NCBI GenBank assembly: GCA_009668015.1
Contig: WJYB01000002.1
Span: 558,001 to 622,000, forward strand
Source of the DNA: Enterobacteriaceae bacterium RIT714
GTDB lineage: Bacteria; Pseudomonadota; Gammaproteobacteria; Enterobacterales; Enterobacteriaceae
Length of the DNA stretch: 64,000 bases
Reading direction: 5' to 3'
The notes below the pieces were generated by a model that searched no databases, had not been told where the DNA came from, and saw only the letters and a list, made by a program, of their open reading frames with translations. Of this stretch, positions 22,786 through 34,991 are shown piece after piece; within the stretch, counting starts at the first letter, position 1, and the number at the start of each line of letters is the position of its first letter. Made by a program: the position numbers and the translations under genes.

Positions 22786-22816
22786 TTAAACCCTCTCCTG
22801 ATGGGAGAGGGTTTAA
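22786..22816. terminator. Bidirectional hairpin between ahr and the kinase gene
   Basis: A 13-bp inverted repeat (TTAAACCCTCTCC, loop TGATG, GGAGAGGGTTTAA) lies between two convergent genes. T-rich flanks on each side (TTTAA) support modest termination in both directions. It belongs to the same palindrome family as the copy at 17644-17671. Confidence 0.65.
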
Positions 22817-22823
22817 ACACGAT

Positions 22824-22849
22824 AAAACGGTAACATCTGTTACCGTTTT
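22824..22849 (-). terminator. Terminator overlapping the end of the dihydroxyacetone kinase gene
   Basis: An 11-bp stem (AAAACGGTAAC / GTTACCGTTTT) spans the kinase stop codon at 22842-22840. On the minus strand it ends in TTTTATC. It serves the leftward kinase transcript. Confidence 0.7.
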
Positions 22850-24483
22850 GCTTTTGCCATTGCCGCAAAGACCTCTGCAATAGCCACTGCTCCGGGGTCA
22901 GTTACGCCGTCCAGATTCTCTTTATTCACGTAGGACGAGCGCCCTGCTCCCGCTTTTTGCATGCTGGCGGTCGCTTCGGCGCCTTTTTTCGCCGCCTGCG
23001 CAGCTGCCTGAATATCCTCTTTCTGCAAGGATTCCAGCGCGGGCTGTAGCGCATCAATCAGCGTCCGATCGCCGAGATCCGCTCCGCCGTACTGCTTCGT
23101 TTGTGCAAGCCCTCTCAGTAAAGCATCTGCCAGCGGCTTGCCCTCATGAAGATGTTGCCCGGCCGCGGTAAAGAAGATCGACATCAGCACTCCGCTCGAT
23201 CCTCCCATCACCGTGGCCAGCCGCTCGCCTGTCAGTAAAAGCAATCTGGAGACGTCGTTCAACGGGAGCTGTTTTTCCTCCAGGCGCTGCGCAATTTCGC
23301 GCGCACCTTGCGCAAAGGTCGAACCGGTATCTCCGTCCCCCACTTTCGCATCAAGAGCGTTGAGGCGATTCTCCAGATCGATTAGCGTCTGGGTGGCAGC
23401 GGCCACCAGCCCCGCGACTTGCTCATTTTCCGATGGAGCAAACTTCACGCTATCCTGAATAGCGCTATGCGCCAGCGTGCGTAAAGGCGCAAACACCACC
23501 GGCTTCTGCCAGCCGATGGTCTCGACCGGCTCGTTAATCGCCCGCTCAAACGTTTCGTTCAACCTGAGCAACGACAATGAAAAACCTTTCATGTCCAGCG
23601 AACTCACCAGCGGCGCGGGGCCAATGAGATACGCAATGCTCTCTTTCAGCGCGGAATGCGCCAGCTCTTTGGTCAGCAGCGCCATCTCCAGCGCCGACAC
23701 GCCGCCAAGGTTGTTAATCAGCACCGCGAACCGCCCGTCGCCCGCCTGCGCTTTTAGTGGTGTGACGAGCGTGTCGATAATGGCTTTGCTGTTTTGCGTC
23801 TCCACCACCGAAGCCCCCGGCTCCCCGTGGATACCTAACCCCAGTTCGACATGCCCTTTTTTAATGCGCCCTTCGTCGTCGCTGCCTGGCAAATTACAGG
23901 TTTGCATCGCCACGCCGAGACTCCACAGGTTCTCGCAGGCCTGTTGCGCAATATCCCGCACTTCACTCAACGACTTGCCTTTTTCAGCGGCGTACCCGGC
24001 GATTTTGTGAACCAATGCCGTCCCTGCAATGCCGCGCGGCTGTTTGTTATCCGGCAGCGCAATATCATCGGCAACAATAACCATCTCCACTTTCAATCCG
24101 TAGCGTTTGGCTTTTTCCGCCGCCAGCCCGAAGTTTAAACGGTCGCCGGTATAATTTTTGACGATCAGCAAACAGCCGCGGTCACCCGTCACCGCAACTA
24201 TGGCATTGAGCACCGCATCAACGCTCGGAGACGCAAACAGATCGCCGCAAACAGCAGCGGTCAACATCCCTTTACCAACAAACCCTGCGTGAGCCGGTTC
24301 ATGCCCGGAACCTCCGCCCGAGATCACCGCCACACGGCTTTTATCCCAGTCGCTACGGGCAACCACGCGGATGGCCGGATCGATATCGAGTTTAACGAGA
24401 TTACCGTGCGGCGCGGAGATCAGTATGCCTTCAATGGCGTCGTTGACCAGCTGTTTGCGGTCATTAAAGAAGAATCTGGACAT
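22840..24483 (-). CDS. ATP-dependent dihydroxyacetone kinase, fused DhaK-DhaL type
   Basis: The enzyme phosphorylates dihydroxyacetone (and possibly glyceraldehyde) with ATP. It is the single-chain type described in Citrobacter, unlike the PTS-dependent three-protein DhaKLM of E. coli. The protein has 547 residues. The DhaK domain (about 1-335) carries the substrate-binding ISGGGSGHEPAHAGF and His219 in GLGIHGEPG, the residue that covalently binds substrate in homologues. The DhaL ATP domain (about 360-547) has the Mg-binding acidic motif DAKVGDGDTGST and a GGSSGVL loop. The start at 24483 (MSRFFFNDRK) has GGAAAG upstream. E. coli K-12 has idnK and other idn genes at this place. No dha regulon is nearby. 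Confidence 0.92.
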   Translation of the reverse strand: MSRFFFNDRKQLVNDAIEGILISAPHGNLVKLDIDPAIRVVARSDWDKSRVAVISGGGSGHEPAHAGFVGKGMLTAAVCGDLFASPSVDAVLNAIVAVTGDRGCLLIVKNYTGDRLNFGLAAEKAKRYGLKVEMVIVADDIALPDNKQPRGIAGTALVHKIAGYAAEKGKSLSEVRDIAQQACENLWSLGVAMQTCNLPGSDDEGRIKKGHVELGLGIHGEPGASVVETQNSKAIIDTLVTPLKAQAGDGRFAVLINNLGGVSALEMALLTKELAHSALKESIAYLIGPAPLVSSLDMKGFSLSLLRLNETFERAINEPVETIGWQKPVVFAPLRTLAHSAIQDSVKFAPSENEQVAGLVAAATQTLIDLENRLNALDAKVGDGDTGSTFAQGAREIAQRLEEKQLPLNDVSRLLLLTGERLATVMGGSSGVLMSIFFTAAGQHLHEGKPLADALLRGLAQTKQYGGADLGDRTLIDALQPALESLQKEDIQAAAQAAKKGAEATASMQKAGAGRSSYVNKENLDGVTDPGAVAIAEVFAAMAKAKR

Positions 24484-24620
24484 AGCTTTCCAAAATTTTG
24501 TTAATCGTATGCAAAAGCATAGTCCGCGCTGGGTAATGCGCCGCAAACTCAGGATTTTGCTCACTCATTTTATCGTCAGGTTGCCTATACTCCACGCAGG
24601 ACAAAGAGAGGAAGCGCATC

Positions 24621-26123
24621 ATGAGTACACCACTGCTGATTGCCCGGACGCTGGATATAGAGCTGTTCTTACTGCCTGGAATGGCAAATCGCCACGGGCT
24701 GATTACCGGTGCCACGGGAACGGGGAAAACCGTCACACTGCAAAAGCTGGCTGAGTCTTTTTCAGCGGCTGGCGTACCGGTATTTATGGCCGATGTGAAA
24801 GGAGATTTAACCGGGATCGCGCAGGCAGGCACGGCGTCAGAGAAACTCCTTGAGCGACTCAAAAATATCGGTGTGACCGACTGGCAGCCGCAGGCAAATC
24901 CGGTGGTGGTGTGGGATATTTTTGGTGAGAAAGGTCATCCGGTGCGCGCCACCGTCTCCGATCTTGGTCCCTTGCTGCTGGCGCGGCTTCTCAATCTTAA
25001 CGATGTACAGTCGGGCGTACTCAATATCATTTTCCGGGTGGCAGACGATCAGGGCCTGCTGTTGCTCGATTTCAAAGATCTGCGCGCCATTTCCCAGTAC
25101 ATCGGTGATAACGCTAAATCTTTCCAGAATCAGTACGGTAATATCGGCAGTGCGTCAGTAGGAGCGATACAGCGGGGTTTACTCACCCTTGAGCAGCAGG
25201 GCGCGGAACACTTCTTCGGTGAGCCAATGCTGGATATCAAAGACTGGATGCGCACCGACAGTAGCGGTAAAGGCATTATCAATATTCTGAGCGCCGAAAA
25301 ACTCTATCAAATGCCTAAACTCTATGCGGCCAGCCTGCTGTGGATGCTGTCTGAACTGTATGAACAACTCCCCGAAGCCGGCGATCTGGACAAGCCCAAA
25401 CTGGTCTTCTTTTTTGACGAAGCGCATCTGCTGTTTAGCGACGCCCCCCAAGTCTTGCTCGATAAGATTGAACAGGTGATCCGCCTGATCCGCTCTAAAG
25501 GCGTTGGCGTTTATTTTGTGTCGCAGAATCCCTCGGACATTCCGGATAATGTCCTGGGGCAACTTGGTAACCGCGTGCAGCATGCCCTGCGTGCTTTTAC
25601 GCCTAAAGATCAAAAGGCCGTGAAAGCGGCGGCCCAAACGATGCGCGCCAATCCGGCCTTTGATACTGAGCAGGCTATCCAGGCGCTCGGAACGGGCGAA
25701 GCGCTCATCTCCTTTCTCGATAGCAAAGGTAGTCCGTCCGTTGTCGAGCGCGCGATGGTCATTGCCCCCTGCTCGCGTATGGGGCCAGTCACAGAGGATG
25801 AACGCAACGGGTTAATTAATCATTCTCCCGTTTATGGTAAATACGAAGAGGACATGGACAGAGAGTCTGCATTCGAAATGCTCCAGAAAGGCGTCCAGGC
25901 GACGACCGATCGGCAGGAAGCACCGGCCACTAAAGCGGGAGGCGTTGCCGTTGATGACGGTATTCTCGGTGGGCTGAAGGATATTCTGTTCGGTAGCACC
26001 GGGCCACGAGGCGGTAAACGTGATGGCGTAGTGCAGACGATGGCGAAAAGTGCCGCGCGGCAAGTTACAAATCAAATTGTGCGCGGCATGCTGGGAAGTT
26101 TATTAGGAGGGCGACGCCGTTAA
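24621..26123 (+). CDS. yjgR: YjgR, HerA/FtsK-like ATPase of unknown function (DUF853)
   Basis: This 500-residue P-loop ATPase belongs to the HerA/VirB4-like group. Walker A is GATGTGKT (about residues 32-39), Walker B is [13 protein letters not shown] and an arginine/Gln sensor region is [30 protein letters not shown] basic Gly/Arg tail ends the protein (GGRRR). The role is unknown. It is divergent from the kinase (137-bp gap) and converges with yhcC; its last 21 bases overlap the end of yhcC. In E. coli it converges with lptG, so this neighbourhood is new. Confidence 0.93.
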   Translation: MSTPLLIARTLDIELFLLPGMANRHGLITGATGTGKTVTLQKLAESFSAAGVPVFMADVKGDLTGIAQAGTASEKLLERLKNIGVTDWQPQANPVVVWDIFGEKGHPVRATVSDLGPLLLARLLNLNDVQSGVLNIIFRVADDQGLLLLDFKDLRAISQYIGDNAKSFQNQYGNIGSASVGAIQRGLLTLEQQGAEHFFGEPMLDIKDWMRTDSSGKGIINILSAEKLYQMPKLYAASLLWMLSELYEQLPEAGDLDKPKLVFFFDEAHLLFSDAPQVLLDKIEQVIRLIRSKGVGVYFVSQNPSDIPDNVLGQLGNRVQHALRAFTPKDQKAVKAAAQTMRANPAFDTEQAIQALGTGEALISFLDSKGSPSVVERAMVIAPCSRMGPVTEDERNGLINHSPVYGKYEEDMDRESAFEMLQKGVQATTDRQEAPATKAGGVAVDDGILGGLKDILFGSTGPRGGKRDGVVQTMAKSAARQVTNQIVRGMLGSLLGGRRR

Positions 26124-27044
26124 GGGAGAAATCCACGGTGTGCCTAATGCCGATCCCTGTACGCCGTGCGCATTTAAATAGCGGTCCAGCTCGACCATTC
26201 CCGTCCAGCGATTCTCGCACCATAGCGGGGCGAGCAATGTTGGACGGCGGGCGCTGGCAGAAATGCGATGATAGATAATCTCTGGCGGCGTGTGGCGAAT
26301 CATCTCGCCCGCCGTCACGGTGTACTCTTCAAGATCAATCCCACTGAGCCGGCCCGCTTCCCAGGCTTTTGCCATTATGCTGCCCTTCACTATGTGCAGC
26401 GGATGTAGCTTGATGCCATCGACGCCCGTCTCAACAACTTTTTCGAGCGTTTCCAGACCATGCTGCTGCCCTTCGCCGGGTAGCCCAACAATCAGATGTG
26501 AGCACACTTTCAGCCCACGCTCGCGCGCAAGCCGGGTGGTACGCTGATAACAGGCAAAGTCGTGACCACGGTTGATACGATGCAGCGTTTTGTCATGTGC
26601 CGTCTGTAGTCCCAGTTCGAGCCAGATTTCATAACCCTGGTCTTTGTACTCACTCAGCAGATCCAGCACCGCTTCCGGTACACAGTCCGGGCGAGTCCCC
26701 ACGCACAGACCGACAATGCTGGCCTGACTCACGGCCTGCTGATACATGGAGCGCAATACCTGCACTTCTGCCCAGGTGCTGGTGTAGGCCTGGAAATAGG
26801 CGAGATATTGTTTCGCGCGATTGACCAGACTCGCCTGATGGGCCAGCTGCTCCGCAATTGAGTGGTGTTGCTGCGCTTCATCAGCAAAAGAGGCCACATT
26901 ACAGAAAGTACAACCGCCACGCCCGATAGTGCCGTCACGGTTAGGGCAGCTAAAACCGCCGTGCAGCGTCAGCTTATGAACCTTTTGTCCGTATCGACGT
27001 GAAAGATCCCCACCAAACATATTGACTAATTTCTGTAACTGCAT
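26103..27044 (-). CDS. yhcC: YhcC, radical SAM protein (TIGR01212 family)
   Basis: YhcC is a radical S-adenosylmethionine protein with uncertain target; an RNA-modification or Arc-linked role has been suggested by homology. The protein has 313 residues. Iron-sulfur ligands are Cys33, Cys45 and Cys48 in [20 protein letters not shown]-binding and barrel motifs include [11 protein letters not shown] and [22 protein letters not shown] start at 27044 ([12 protein letters not shown]), as in E. coli; the 18 extra upstream residues are not conserved. The last six residues LTASPS are antisense to the yjgR stop and final codons and replace the tail seen in E. coli, consistent with a rearrangement joint. 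Confidence 0.94.
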   Translation of the reverse strand: MQLQKLVNMFGGDLSRRYGQKVHKLTLHGGFSCPNRDGTIGRGGCTFCNVASFADEAQQHHSIAEQLAHQASLVNRAKQYLAYFQAYTSTWAEVQVLRSMYQQAVSQASIVGLCVGTRPDCVPEAVLDLLSEYKDQGYEIWLELGLQTAHDKTLHRINRGHDFACYQRTTRLARERGLKVCSHLIVGLPGEGQQHGLETLEKVVETGVDGIKLHPLHIVKGSIMAKAWEAGRLSGIDLEEYTVTAGEMIRHTPPEIIYHRISASARRPTLLAPLWCENRWTGMVELDRYLNAHGVQGSALGTPWISPLTASPS

Positions 27045-27637
27045 AATCTGATAGACCGCCCCGATGAAAGGGGACAAGCCTGCCATTTTTAGCCTCATTC
27101 GGCGATGACCTGGATCAATCGCCCTGGACGGCTATTATCGTTTTGAATAAAAACTCACTATAACTGCAATTTCATTCACAGGACCGGCGATTACTTTTCC
27201 TTATGTTCTGATGGTTTTTTTCATTTAACCCGCCATCGCTGTAAAACAGTGAGATTATGTGGGTTAGAGCATCATGCCAGAGTAATATTCTGCATTAATT
27301 CGTCTACTCAGCACGGCACATTGATAATACCGCTTTCATACAGTGAGTCAGATCACACTCTCCTGCCGCCTCCCCCAGGGTTTTGTCGAGATAAAACCTG
27401 TCATTTTTTCTTTTTAATCATTGCGTTAAGCAACCTTTAGCACATTTTTGTATAAATAAGATTGCCATTTGACCTGTGTATCAATTCCCGATAAGTTGGA
27501 AATCCGCTGGAAGCTTTCTGGATAAGCAGCCTGCTTATCATATTTATGCAGTAATTGAGATTCCCTCTGAAGCAAGTCCTCAAACTTGTTTGACCTGTGC
27601 GAAAAGGAAATGAAGAGGGCGAATGCGAGGTACGCGT
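27045..27637 (+). promoter_or_regulatory. gltB promoter and long 5' leader region
   Basis: No gene is supported in this 593-bp AT-rich interval. In E. coli the corresponding region carries binding sites for Lrp, IHF, ArgR and other regulators far upstream of gltB. I can see suitable AT-rich tracts but cannot place individual sites. A TTGACC box at 27471-27476 could be part of the promoter. The downstream 150 bases look like a conserved leader, including a strong hairpin at 27521-27539. Open frames here on the minus strand run into gltB antisense and have no family features. Confidence 0.6.
27521..27539 (+). promoter_or_regulatory. Conserved hairpin in the gltB leader
   Basis: A perfect 8-bp stem (GATAAGCA, loop GCC, TGCTTATC) lies about 190 bases upstream of the gltB ATG. 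The surrounding segment resembles the E. coli gltB leader as I recall it, which suggests selection on the RNA. Function is unknown. Confidence 0.45.
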
Positions 27638-27727
27638 ATGACACGCAAACCCCGTCGCCGCGCTCTTTCTGTGCCTGTGCGCCACGGTTCAGTGGGGAGT
27701 CCCGAAGAGCCTGGGGAGGTTCACTGA
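27638..27727 (+). CDS. Upstream small ORF ending one base before gltB
   Basis: A 29-codon ORF begins MTRKPRRRALSVPVRHGS and stops at TGA (27725-27727), one base before the gltB ATG (TGATATG). AATGCGAGG (27622-27630) gives it a ribosome-binding site (GCGAGG), 7 bases from the ATG. In E. coli the matching MTRKPRR peptide is, as I recall, in frame with gltB and was once annotated as its N-terminal extension. Here it is out of frame (offset 91 bases), so it cannot be part of GltB. The peptide is strongly basic. It could be a leader peptide coupling translation to gltB; whether it is translated is unproven. Confidence 0.55.
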   Translation: MTRKPRRRALSVPVRHGSVGSPEEPGEVH

Positions 27728-27728
27728 T

Positions 27729-30700
27729 ATGTTGTACGATAAATCCCTTGAGAAGGATAACTGTGGTTTCGGCCTGATCGCCCACATAGAAGGCGAACCT
27801 AGCCACAAGGTAGTGCGTACCGCTATACACGCACTGGCCCGTATGCAGCACCGTGGTGCCATCCTCGCTGATGGTAAAACCGGCGACGGTTGTGGTCTGC
27901 TGCTGCAAAAACCGGATCGTTTCTTCCGGATCGTTGCGCAAGAGCGCGGCTGGCGTTTAGCCAAAAACTACGCTGTCGGCATGCTGTTCCTGAATCAGGA
28001 TCCAGAAAAAGCCGCCGCTTCCCGCCGCATCGTTGAAGAAGAACTTCAACGCGAAACCCTGTCGATTGTCGGCTGGCGCAATGTGCCAACCAACGAAGGG
28101 GTGCTCGGTGAAATCGCCCTCTCCTCGCTGCCACGTATCGAACAGATTTTTGTCAATGCGCCTGCGGGCTGGCGTCCGCGCGATATGGAGCGCCGCCTTT
28201 TCATTGCCCGTCGCCGCATCGAAAAACGTTTGCTGGACGATAAAGAGTTCTACGTCTGTAGCCTCTCGAATCTGGTGAACATCTATAAAGGCCTGTGTAT
28301 GCCGGCGGATCTGCCGCGCTTCTACCTGGACCTTGCGGACCTGCGTCTGGAATCGGCCATCTGCCTGTTCCACCAGCGCTTCTCCACCAATACCGTGCCG
28401 CGCTGGCCGCTGGCTCAGCCCTTCCGCTACCTGGCGCATAACGGTGAGATCAACACCATCACCGGTAACCGCCAGTGGGCGCGCGCGCGTACCTACAAAT
28501 TCCAGACCCCGCTGATCCCGGATCTGCATGACGCCGCGCCATTCGTTAACGAAACCGGCTCTGACTCCAGCTCGATGGATAACATGCTGGAACTGCTGCT
28601 GGCAGGCGGGATGGATATCGTACGTGCGATGCGTCTGCTTGTTCCGCCAGCCTGGCAGAACAACCCGGATATGGACCCGGACCTGCGCGCGTTCTTCGAC
28701 TTCAACTCCATGCACATGGAGCCGTGGGATGGCCCGGCGGGCATCGTTATGTCCGACGGACGCTACGCCGCCTGTAACCTCGACCGTAACGGTCTGCGCC
28801 CGGCGCGCTACGTCATCACCAAAGATAAGTTGATCACCTGCGCTTCTGAAGTAGGCATCTGGGATTACCAGCCTGACGAAGTGGTTGAGAAAGGCCGCGT
28901 CGGCCCTGGCGAACTGATGGTTATCGACACCCGCAGCGGGCGCATTTTGCACTCGGCGGAAACCGATGACGATCTGAAAAGCCGCCATCCGTACAAAGAG
29001 TGGATGGAGACAAACGTCCGTCGTCTGGTGCCGTTCGAAGATCTGTCGAACGAAGAAGTCGGCAGCCGTGAGCTGGACGACGATACCCTCGCCAGCTACC
29101 AGAAACAGTTTAACTACAGCGCCGAAGAGCTGGATTCCGTGATCCGCGTGCTCGGCGAAAACGGCCAGGAAGCGGTCGGCTCGATGGGTGATGACACCCC
29201 GTTTGCTGTGCTCTCCAGCCAGCCACGCATCATTTACGACTACTTCCGCCAGCAGTTTGCGCAGGTCACCAACCCGCCAATCGATCCGCTGCGTGAAGCG
29301 CATGTGATGTCGCTGGCGACCAGTATCGGTCGCGAGATGAATGTCTTCTGCGAAGCCGAAGGCCAGGCGCACCGCCTGAGCTTTAAGTCGCCGATTCTGC
29401 TGTACTCCGATTTTAAACAGCTCACCACCATGACTGAGGAGCACTACCGCGCCGACACGCTCGATATTACCTTCGACGTGACCGAAGCGACCCTCGAAGA
29501 GACGGTGAAAGGCCTGTGCGATAAAGCCGAGCAGATGGTGCGAAACGGTACCGTTCTGCTGGTGCTGTCTGACCGTAATATCGCGAAGAATCGCCTGCCG
29601 GTCCCGGCACCGATGGCGGTAGGCGCTATCCAGACCCGTCTGGTGGATAAGAGCCTGCGCTGCGACGCCAACATCATTGTTGAAACGGCAAGCGCCCGTG
29701 ACCCGCACCACTTCGCTGTGCTGCTGGGCTTTGGCGCGACGGCTATCTACCCGTACCTGGCCTACGAAACGCTGGCGAAGCTGGTCGATGGCCACGCTAT
29801 CGAAAAAGATTACCGTACCGTGATGCTGAACTACCGTAACGGCATCAATAAAGGTCTGTACAAAATCATGTCCAAAATGGGCATCTCAACCATCGCTTCG
29901 TATCGCTGCTCGAAGCTCTTCGAAGCGGTTGGTTTGCATGATGATGTCGCAGATCTCTGCTTCCAGGGCGTGATCAGCCGTATCGGCGGCGCAGGATTCT
30001 CTGACTTCCAGCAGGATCTGCTGAACCTGTCGAAACGCGCATGGCTGGCACGTAAACCGTTAGATCAGGGCGGCTTGCTGAAATACGTTCACGGCGGTGA
30101 ATACCACGCCTACAACCCGGACGTGGTGCGTACCCTGCAGCAGGCGGTTCAGAGCGGCGAATACAGCGATTATCAGCAGTATTCCAGACTGGTTAACGAG
30201 CGTCCGGCGGCGACATTGCGTGACCTGCTGGCCGTGACCCCGAATGGCGAAACGGTCAACATTAACGACGTTGAACCGGCAAGTGAGCTGTTCAAACGCT
30301 TTGATACCGCGGCGATGTCGATCGGAGCACTCAGCCCGGAAGCACACGAAGCGCTGGCCGAAGCGATGAACAGCATCGGCGGCAACTCGAACTCCGGTGA
30401 AGGCGGTGAAGATCCTGCGCGTTACGGCACCAACAAAGTGTCGCGCATTAAGCAGGTGGCTTCTGGTCGCTTTGGCGTGACGCCAGCGTACCTGGTCAAC
30501 GCCGACGTGATTCAGATTAAAGTCGCTCAGGGTGCGAAGCCGGGCGAAGGCGGTCAGTTGCCGGGCGACAAAGTCACCCCGTACATCGCCAAACTGCGCT
30601 ATTCCGTACCGGGCGTAACGCTGATTTCCCCACCGCCACACCACGATATCTACTCTATCGAGGATTTGGCGCAGCTGATTTTCGATCTTAAACAAGTCAA

Positions 30701-32189
30701 CCCGAAAGCGATGATCTCCGTGAAGCTGGTTTCCGAACCGGGCGTGGGCACTATCGCCACCGGTGTGGCGAAAGCCTACGCGGACCTCATTACCATTGCG
30801 GGCTACGACGGCGGGACAGGCGCAAGCCCACTCTCCTCCGTGAAATACGCGGGCTGTCCGTGGGAGCTGGGGCTGGTGGAAACACAACAGGCGCTGGTGG
30901 CCAACGGCCTGCGTCACAAGATCCGTCTGCAGGTGGATGGCGGCCTAAAAACCGGTCTCGACATCATCAAAGCGGCAATTCTGGGTGCAGAGAGCTTTGG
31001 CTTTGGCACCGGACCGATGGTGGCGCTGGGCTGTAAATATCTGCGTATTTGCCACCTGAACAACTGCGCAACCGGTGTGGCGACTCAGGACGAGAAACTG
31101 CGTAAGAACCACTACCATGGCCTGCCGTTCAAAGTGACTAACTACTTTGAATTTATCGCCCGCGAAACCCGCGAGCTGATGGCAGAGCTGGGCGTTAAAC
31201 GCCTGGTGGATCTGATTGGCCGTACCGACCTGCTCAAAGAGCTGGAAGGTTTCACCGCCAAACAGCAGAAGCTGGAGCTTTCACGTCTGCTGGAAACCGC
31301 CGAGCCACATGCGGGCAAAGCCGTTTACTGCACCGAGAAAAACCCACCTTTTGATAACGGCGTGCTGAATGCGCAGCTCCTGCAGCAGGCAAAATCATAT
31401 GTCGATGAGAAACAGAGCAAGACGTTCTGGTTCGATATTCGCAACACCGACCGTTCTGTGGGGGCGACACTTTCTGGCTATATCGCGCAAACGCATGGCG
31501 ATCAGGGTCTGGCTGCCGATCCTATTACTGCGCACTTCAGCGGAACGGCGGGGCAGAGTTTCGGCGTCTGGAATGCTGGCGGCGTTGAGCTGTATCTGAC
31601 CGGCGATGCCAACGACTATGTGGGCAAAGGCATGGCGGGCGGTTTGCTGGCGGTACGTCCTCCGGTAGGTTCCGCGTTCCGCAGCCACGAAGCGAGCATT
31701 ATCGGTAACACCTGTCTCTATGGTGCTACCGGGGGTCGTCTGTTCGCCGCAGGCCGTGCGGGTGAGCGCTTTGCGGTGCGTAACTCCGGTGCTATCACCG
31801 TTGTCGAAGGTATCGGTGATAACGGTTGTGAATACATGACGGGCGGGATTGTCTGCGTGATGGGCAAGACCGGCGTTAACTTCGGCGCAGGTATGACCGG
31901 CGGCTTCGCCTATGTCCTGGACGAAGACGGTGAGTTCCGCAAACGCGTGAACCCGGAGCTGGTAGAAGTGCTGGACGTAGAAACGCTCGCCATTCACGAA
32001 GAGCATCTGCGCGGTCTGATTACCGAACACGTGCAGCATACCGGCTCTTCGCGCGGTGAAGAGATCCTGGCGAACTGGCCAGCGTTCTCGGCGAAATTCG
32101 CGCTGGTTAAACCGAAGTCCAGCGATGTTAAGGCACTGTTGGGCCACCGTAGTCGTAGCGCAGCAGAGCTGCGTGTGCAGGCGCAGTAA
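27729..32189 (+). CDS. gltB: GltB, glutamate synthase (NADPH) large subunit
   Basis: GltB makes two glutamates from glutamine and 2-oxoglutarate and, with GltS/GS, assimilates ammonium. The protein has 1486 residues, equal to E. coli. A short propeptide MLYDKSLEKDN precedes the catalytic Cys12 (CGFGLIAHIEG) of the type II amidotransferase domain (to about residue 430). The FMN-binding synthase domain is about 830-1210, with GGEDPARYGTNK and PPHHDIYSIEDLAQLI. The 3Fe-4S cluster Cys are in CKYLRICHLNNCATG. The C-terminal beta-helix (about 1230-1486) has GGRLFAAGRAGERF-type repeats. The start at 27729 is fixed by the out-of-frame upstream ORF. It is co-transcribed with gltD. Confidence 0.98.
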   Translation: MLYDKSLEKDNCGFGLIAHIEGEPSHKVVRTAIHALARMQHRGAILADGKTGDGCGLLLQKPDRFFRIVAQERGWRLAKNYAVGMLFLNQDPEKAAASRRIVEEELQRETLSIVGWRNVPTNEGVLGEIALSSLPRIEQIFVNAPAGWRPRDMERRLFIARRRIEKRLLDDKEFYVCSLSNLVNIYKGLCMPADLPRFYLDLADLRLESAICLFHQRFSTNTVPRWPLAQPFRYLAHNGEINTITGNRQWARARTYKFQTPLIPDLHDAAPFVNETGSDSSSMDNMLELLLAGGMDIVRAMRLLVPPAWQNNPDMDPDLRAFFDFNSMHMEPWDGPAGIVMSDGRYAACNLDRNGLRPARYVITKDKLITCASEVGIWDYQPDEVVEKGRVGPGELMVIDTRSGRILHSAETDDDLKSRHPYKEWMETNVRRLVPFEDLSNEEVGSRELDDDTLASYQKQFNYSAEELDSVIRVLGENGQEAVGSMGDDTPFAVLSSQPRIIYDYFRQQFAQVTNPPIDPLREAHVMSLATSIGREMNVFCEAEGQAHRLSFKSPILLYSDFKQLTTMTEEHYRADTLDITFDVTEATLEETVKGLCDKAEQMVRNGTVLLVLSDRNIAKNRLPVPAPMAVGAIQTRLVDKSLRCDANIIVETASARDPHHFAVLLGFGATAIYPYLAYETLAKLVDGHAIEKDYRTVMLNYRNGINKGLYKIMSKMGISTIASYRCSKLFEAVGLHDDVADLCFQGVISRIGGAGFSDFQQDLLNLSKRAWLARKPLDQGGLLKYVHGGEYHAYNPDVVRTLQQAVQSGEYSDYQQYSRLVNERPAATLRDLLAVTPNGETVNINDVEPASELFKRFDTAAMSIGALSPEAHEALAEAMNSIGGNSNSGEGGEDPARYGTNKVSRIKQVASGRFGVTPAYLVNADVIQIKVAQGAKPGEGGQLPGDKVTPYIAKLRYSVPGVTLISPPPHHDIYSIEDLAQLIFDLKQVNPKAMISVKLVSEPGVGTIATGVAKAYADLITIAGYDGGTGASPLSSVKYAGCPWELGLVETQQALVANGLRHKIRLQVDGGLKTGLDIIKAAILGAESFGFGTGPMVALGCKYLRICHLNNCATGVATQDEKLRKNHYHGLPFKVTNYFEFIARETRELMAELGVKRLVDLIGRTDLLKELEGFTAKQQKLELSRLLETAEPHAGKAVYCTEKNPPFDNGVLNAQLLQQAKSYVDEKQSKTFWFDIRNTDRSVGATLSGYIAQTHGDQGLAADPITAHFSGTAGQSFGVWNAGGVELYLTGDANDYVGKGMAGGLLAVRPPVGSAFRSHEASIIGNTCLYGATGGRLFAAGRAGERFAVRNSGAITVVEGIGDNGCEYMTGGIVCVMGKTGVNFGAGMTGGFAYVLDEDGEFRKRVNPELVEVLDVETLAIHEEHLRGLITEHVQHTGSSRGEEILANWPAFSAKFALVKPKSSDVKALLGHRSRSAAELRVQAQ

Positions 32190-33617
<1,428 letters not shown>

Positions 33618-33622
33618 AAGAC

Positions 33623-33651
33623 AACCGGATGGCAATGCCATCCGGTTTTTT

Positions 33652-33653
<2 letters not shown>
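33623..33653 (+). terminator. Terminator of gltBD
   Basis: An 11-bp perfect stem (AACCGGATGGC, loop AAT, GCCATCCGGTT) is followed by T residues to 33653. The T-run reaches the stop codon of nanQ, which is read on the other strand, so gltBD and the nan operon end back to back at this hairpin. Confidence 0.92.

Positions 33654-34987
<1,334 letters not shown>

Positions 34988-34991
<4 letters not shown>

Noticed and set aside
27638-27735. Frameshift or sequencing error breaking a long GltB N-terminus
   Set aside because: GltB from 27729 is already the full 1486 residues with the normal propeptide and Cys12, so nothing needs repair. The upstream ORF is better treated as separate.
27426-27941. 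171-codon minus-strand frame covering the gltB leader and start
   Set aside because: Overlaps the first 200 bases of gltB and the upstream ORF; no ribosome-binding site and no domain features.
27957-29795. 612-codon open frame on the minus strand across gltB
   Set aside because: Antisense to a full-length GltB; Arg/His/Gln-rich composition typical of a shadow frame, with no family motif.
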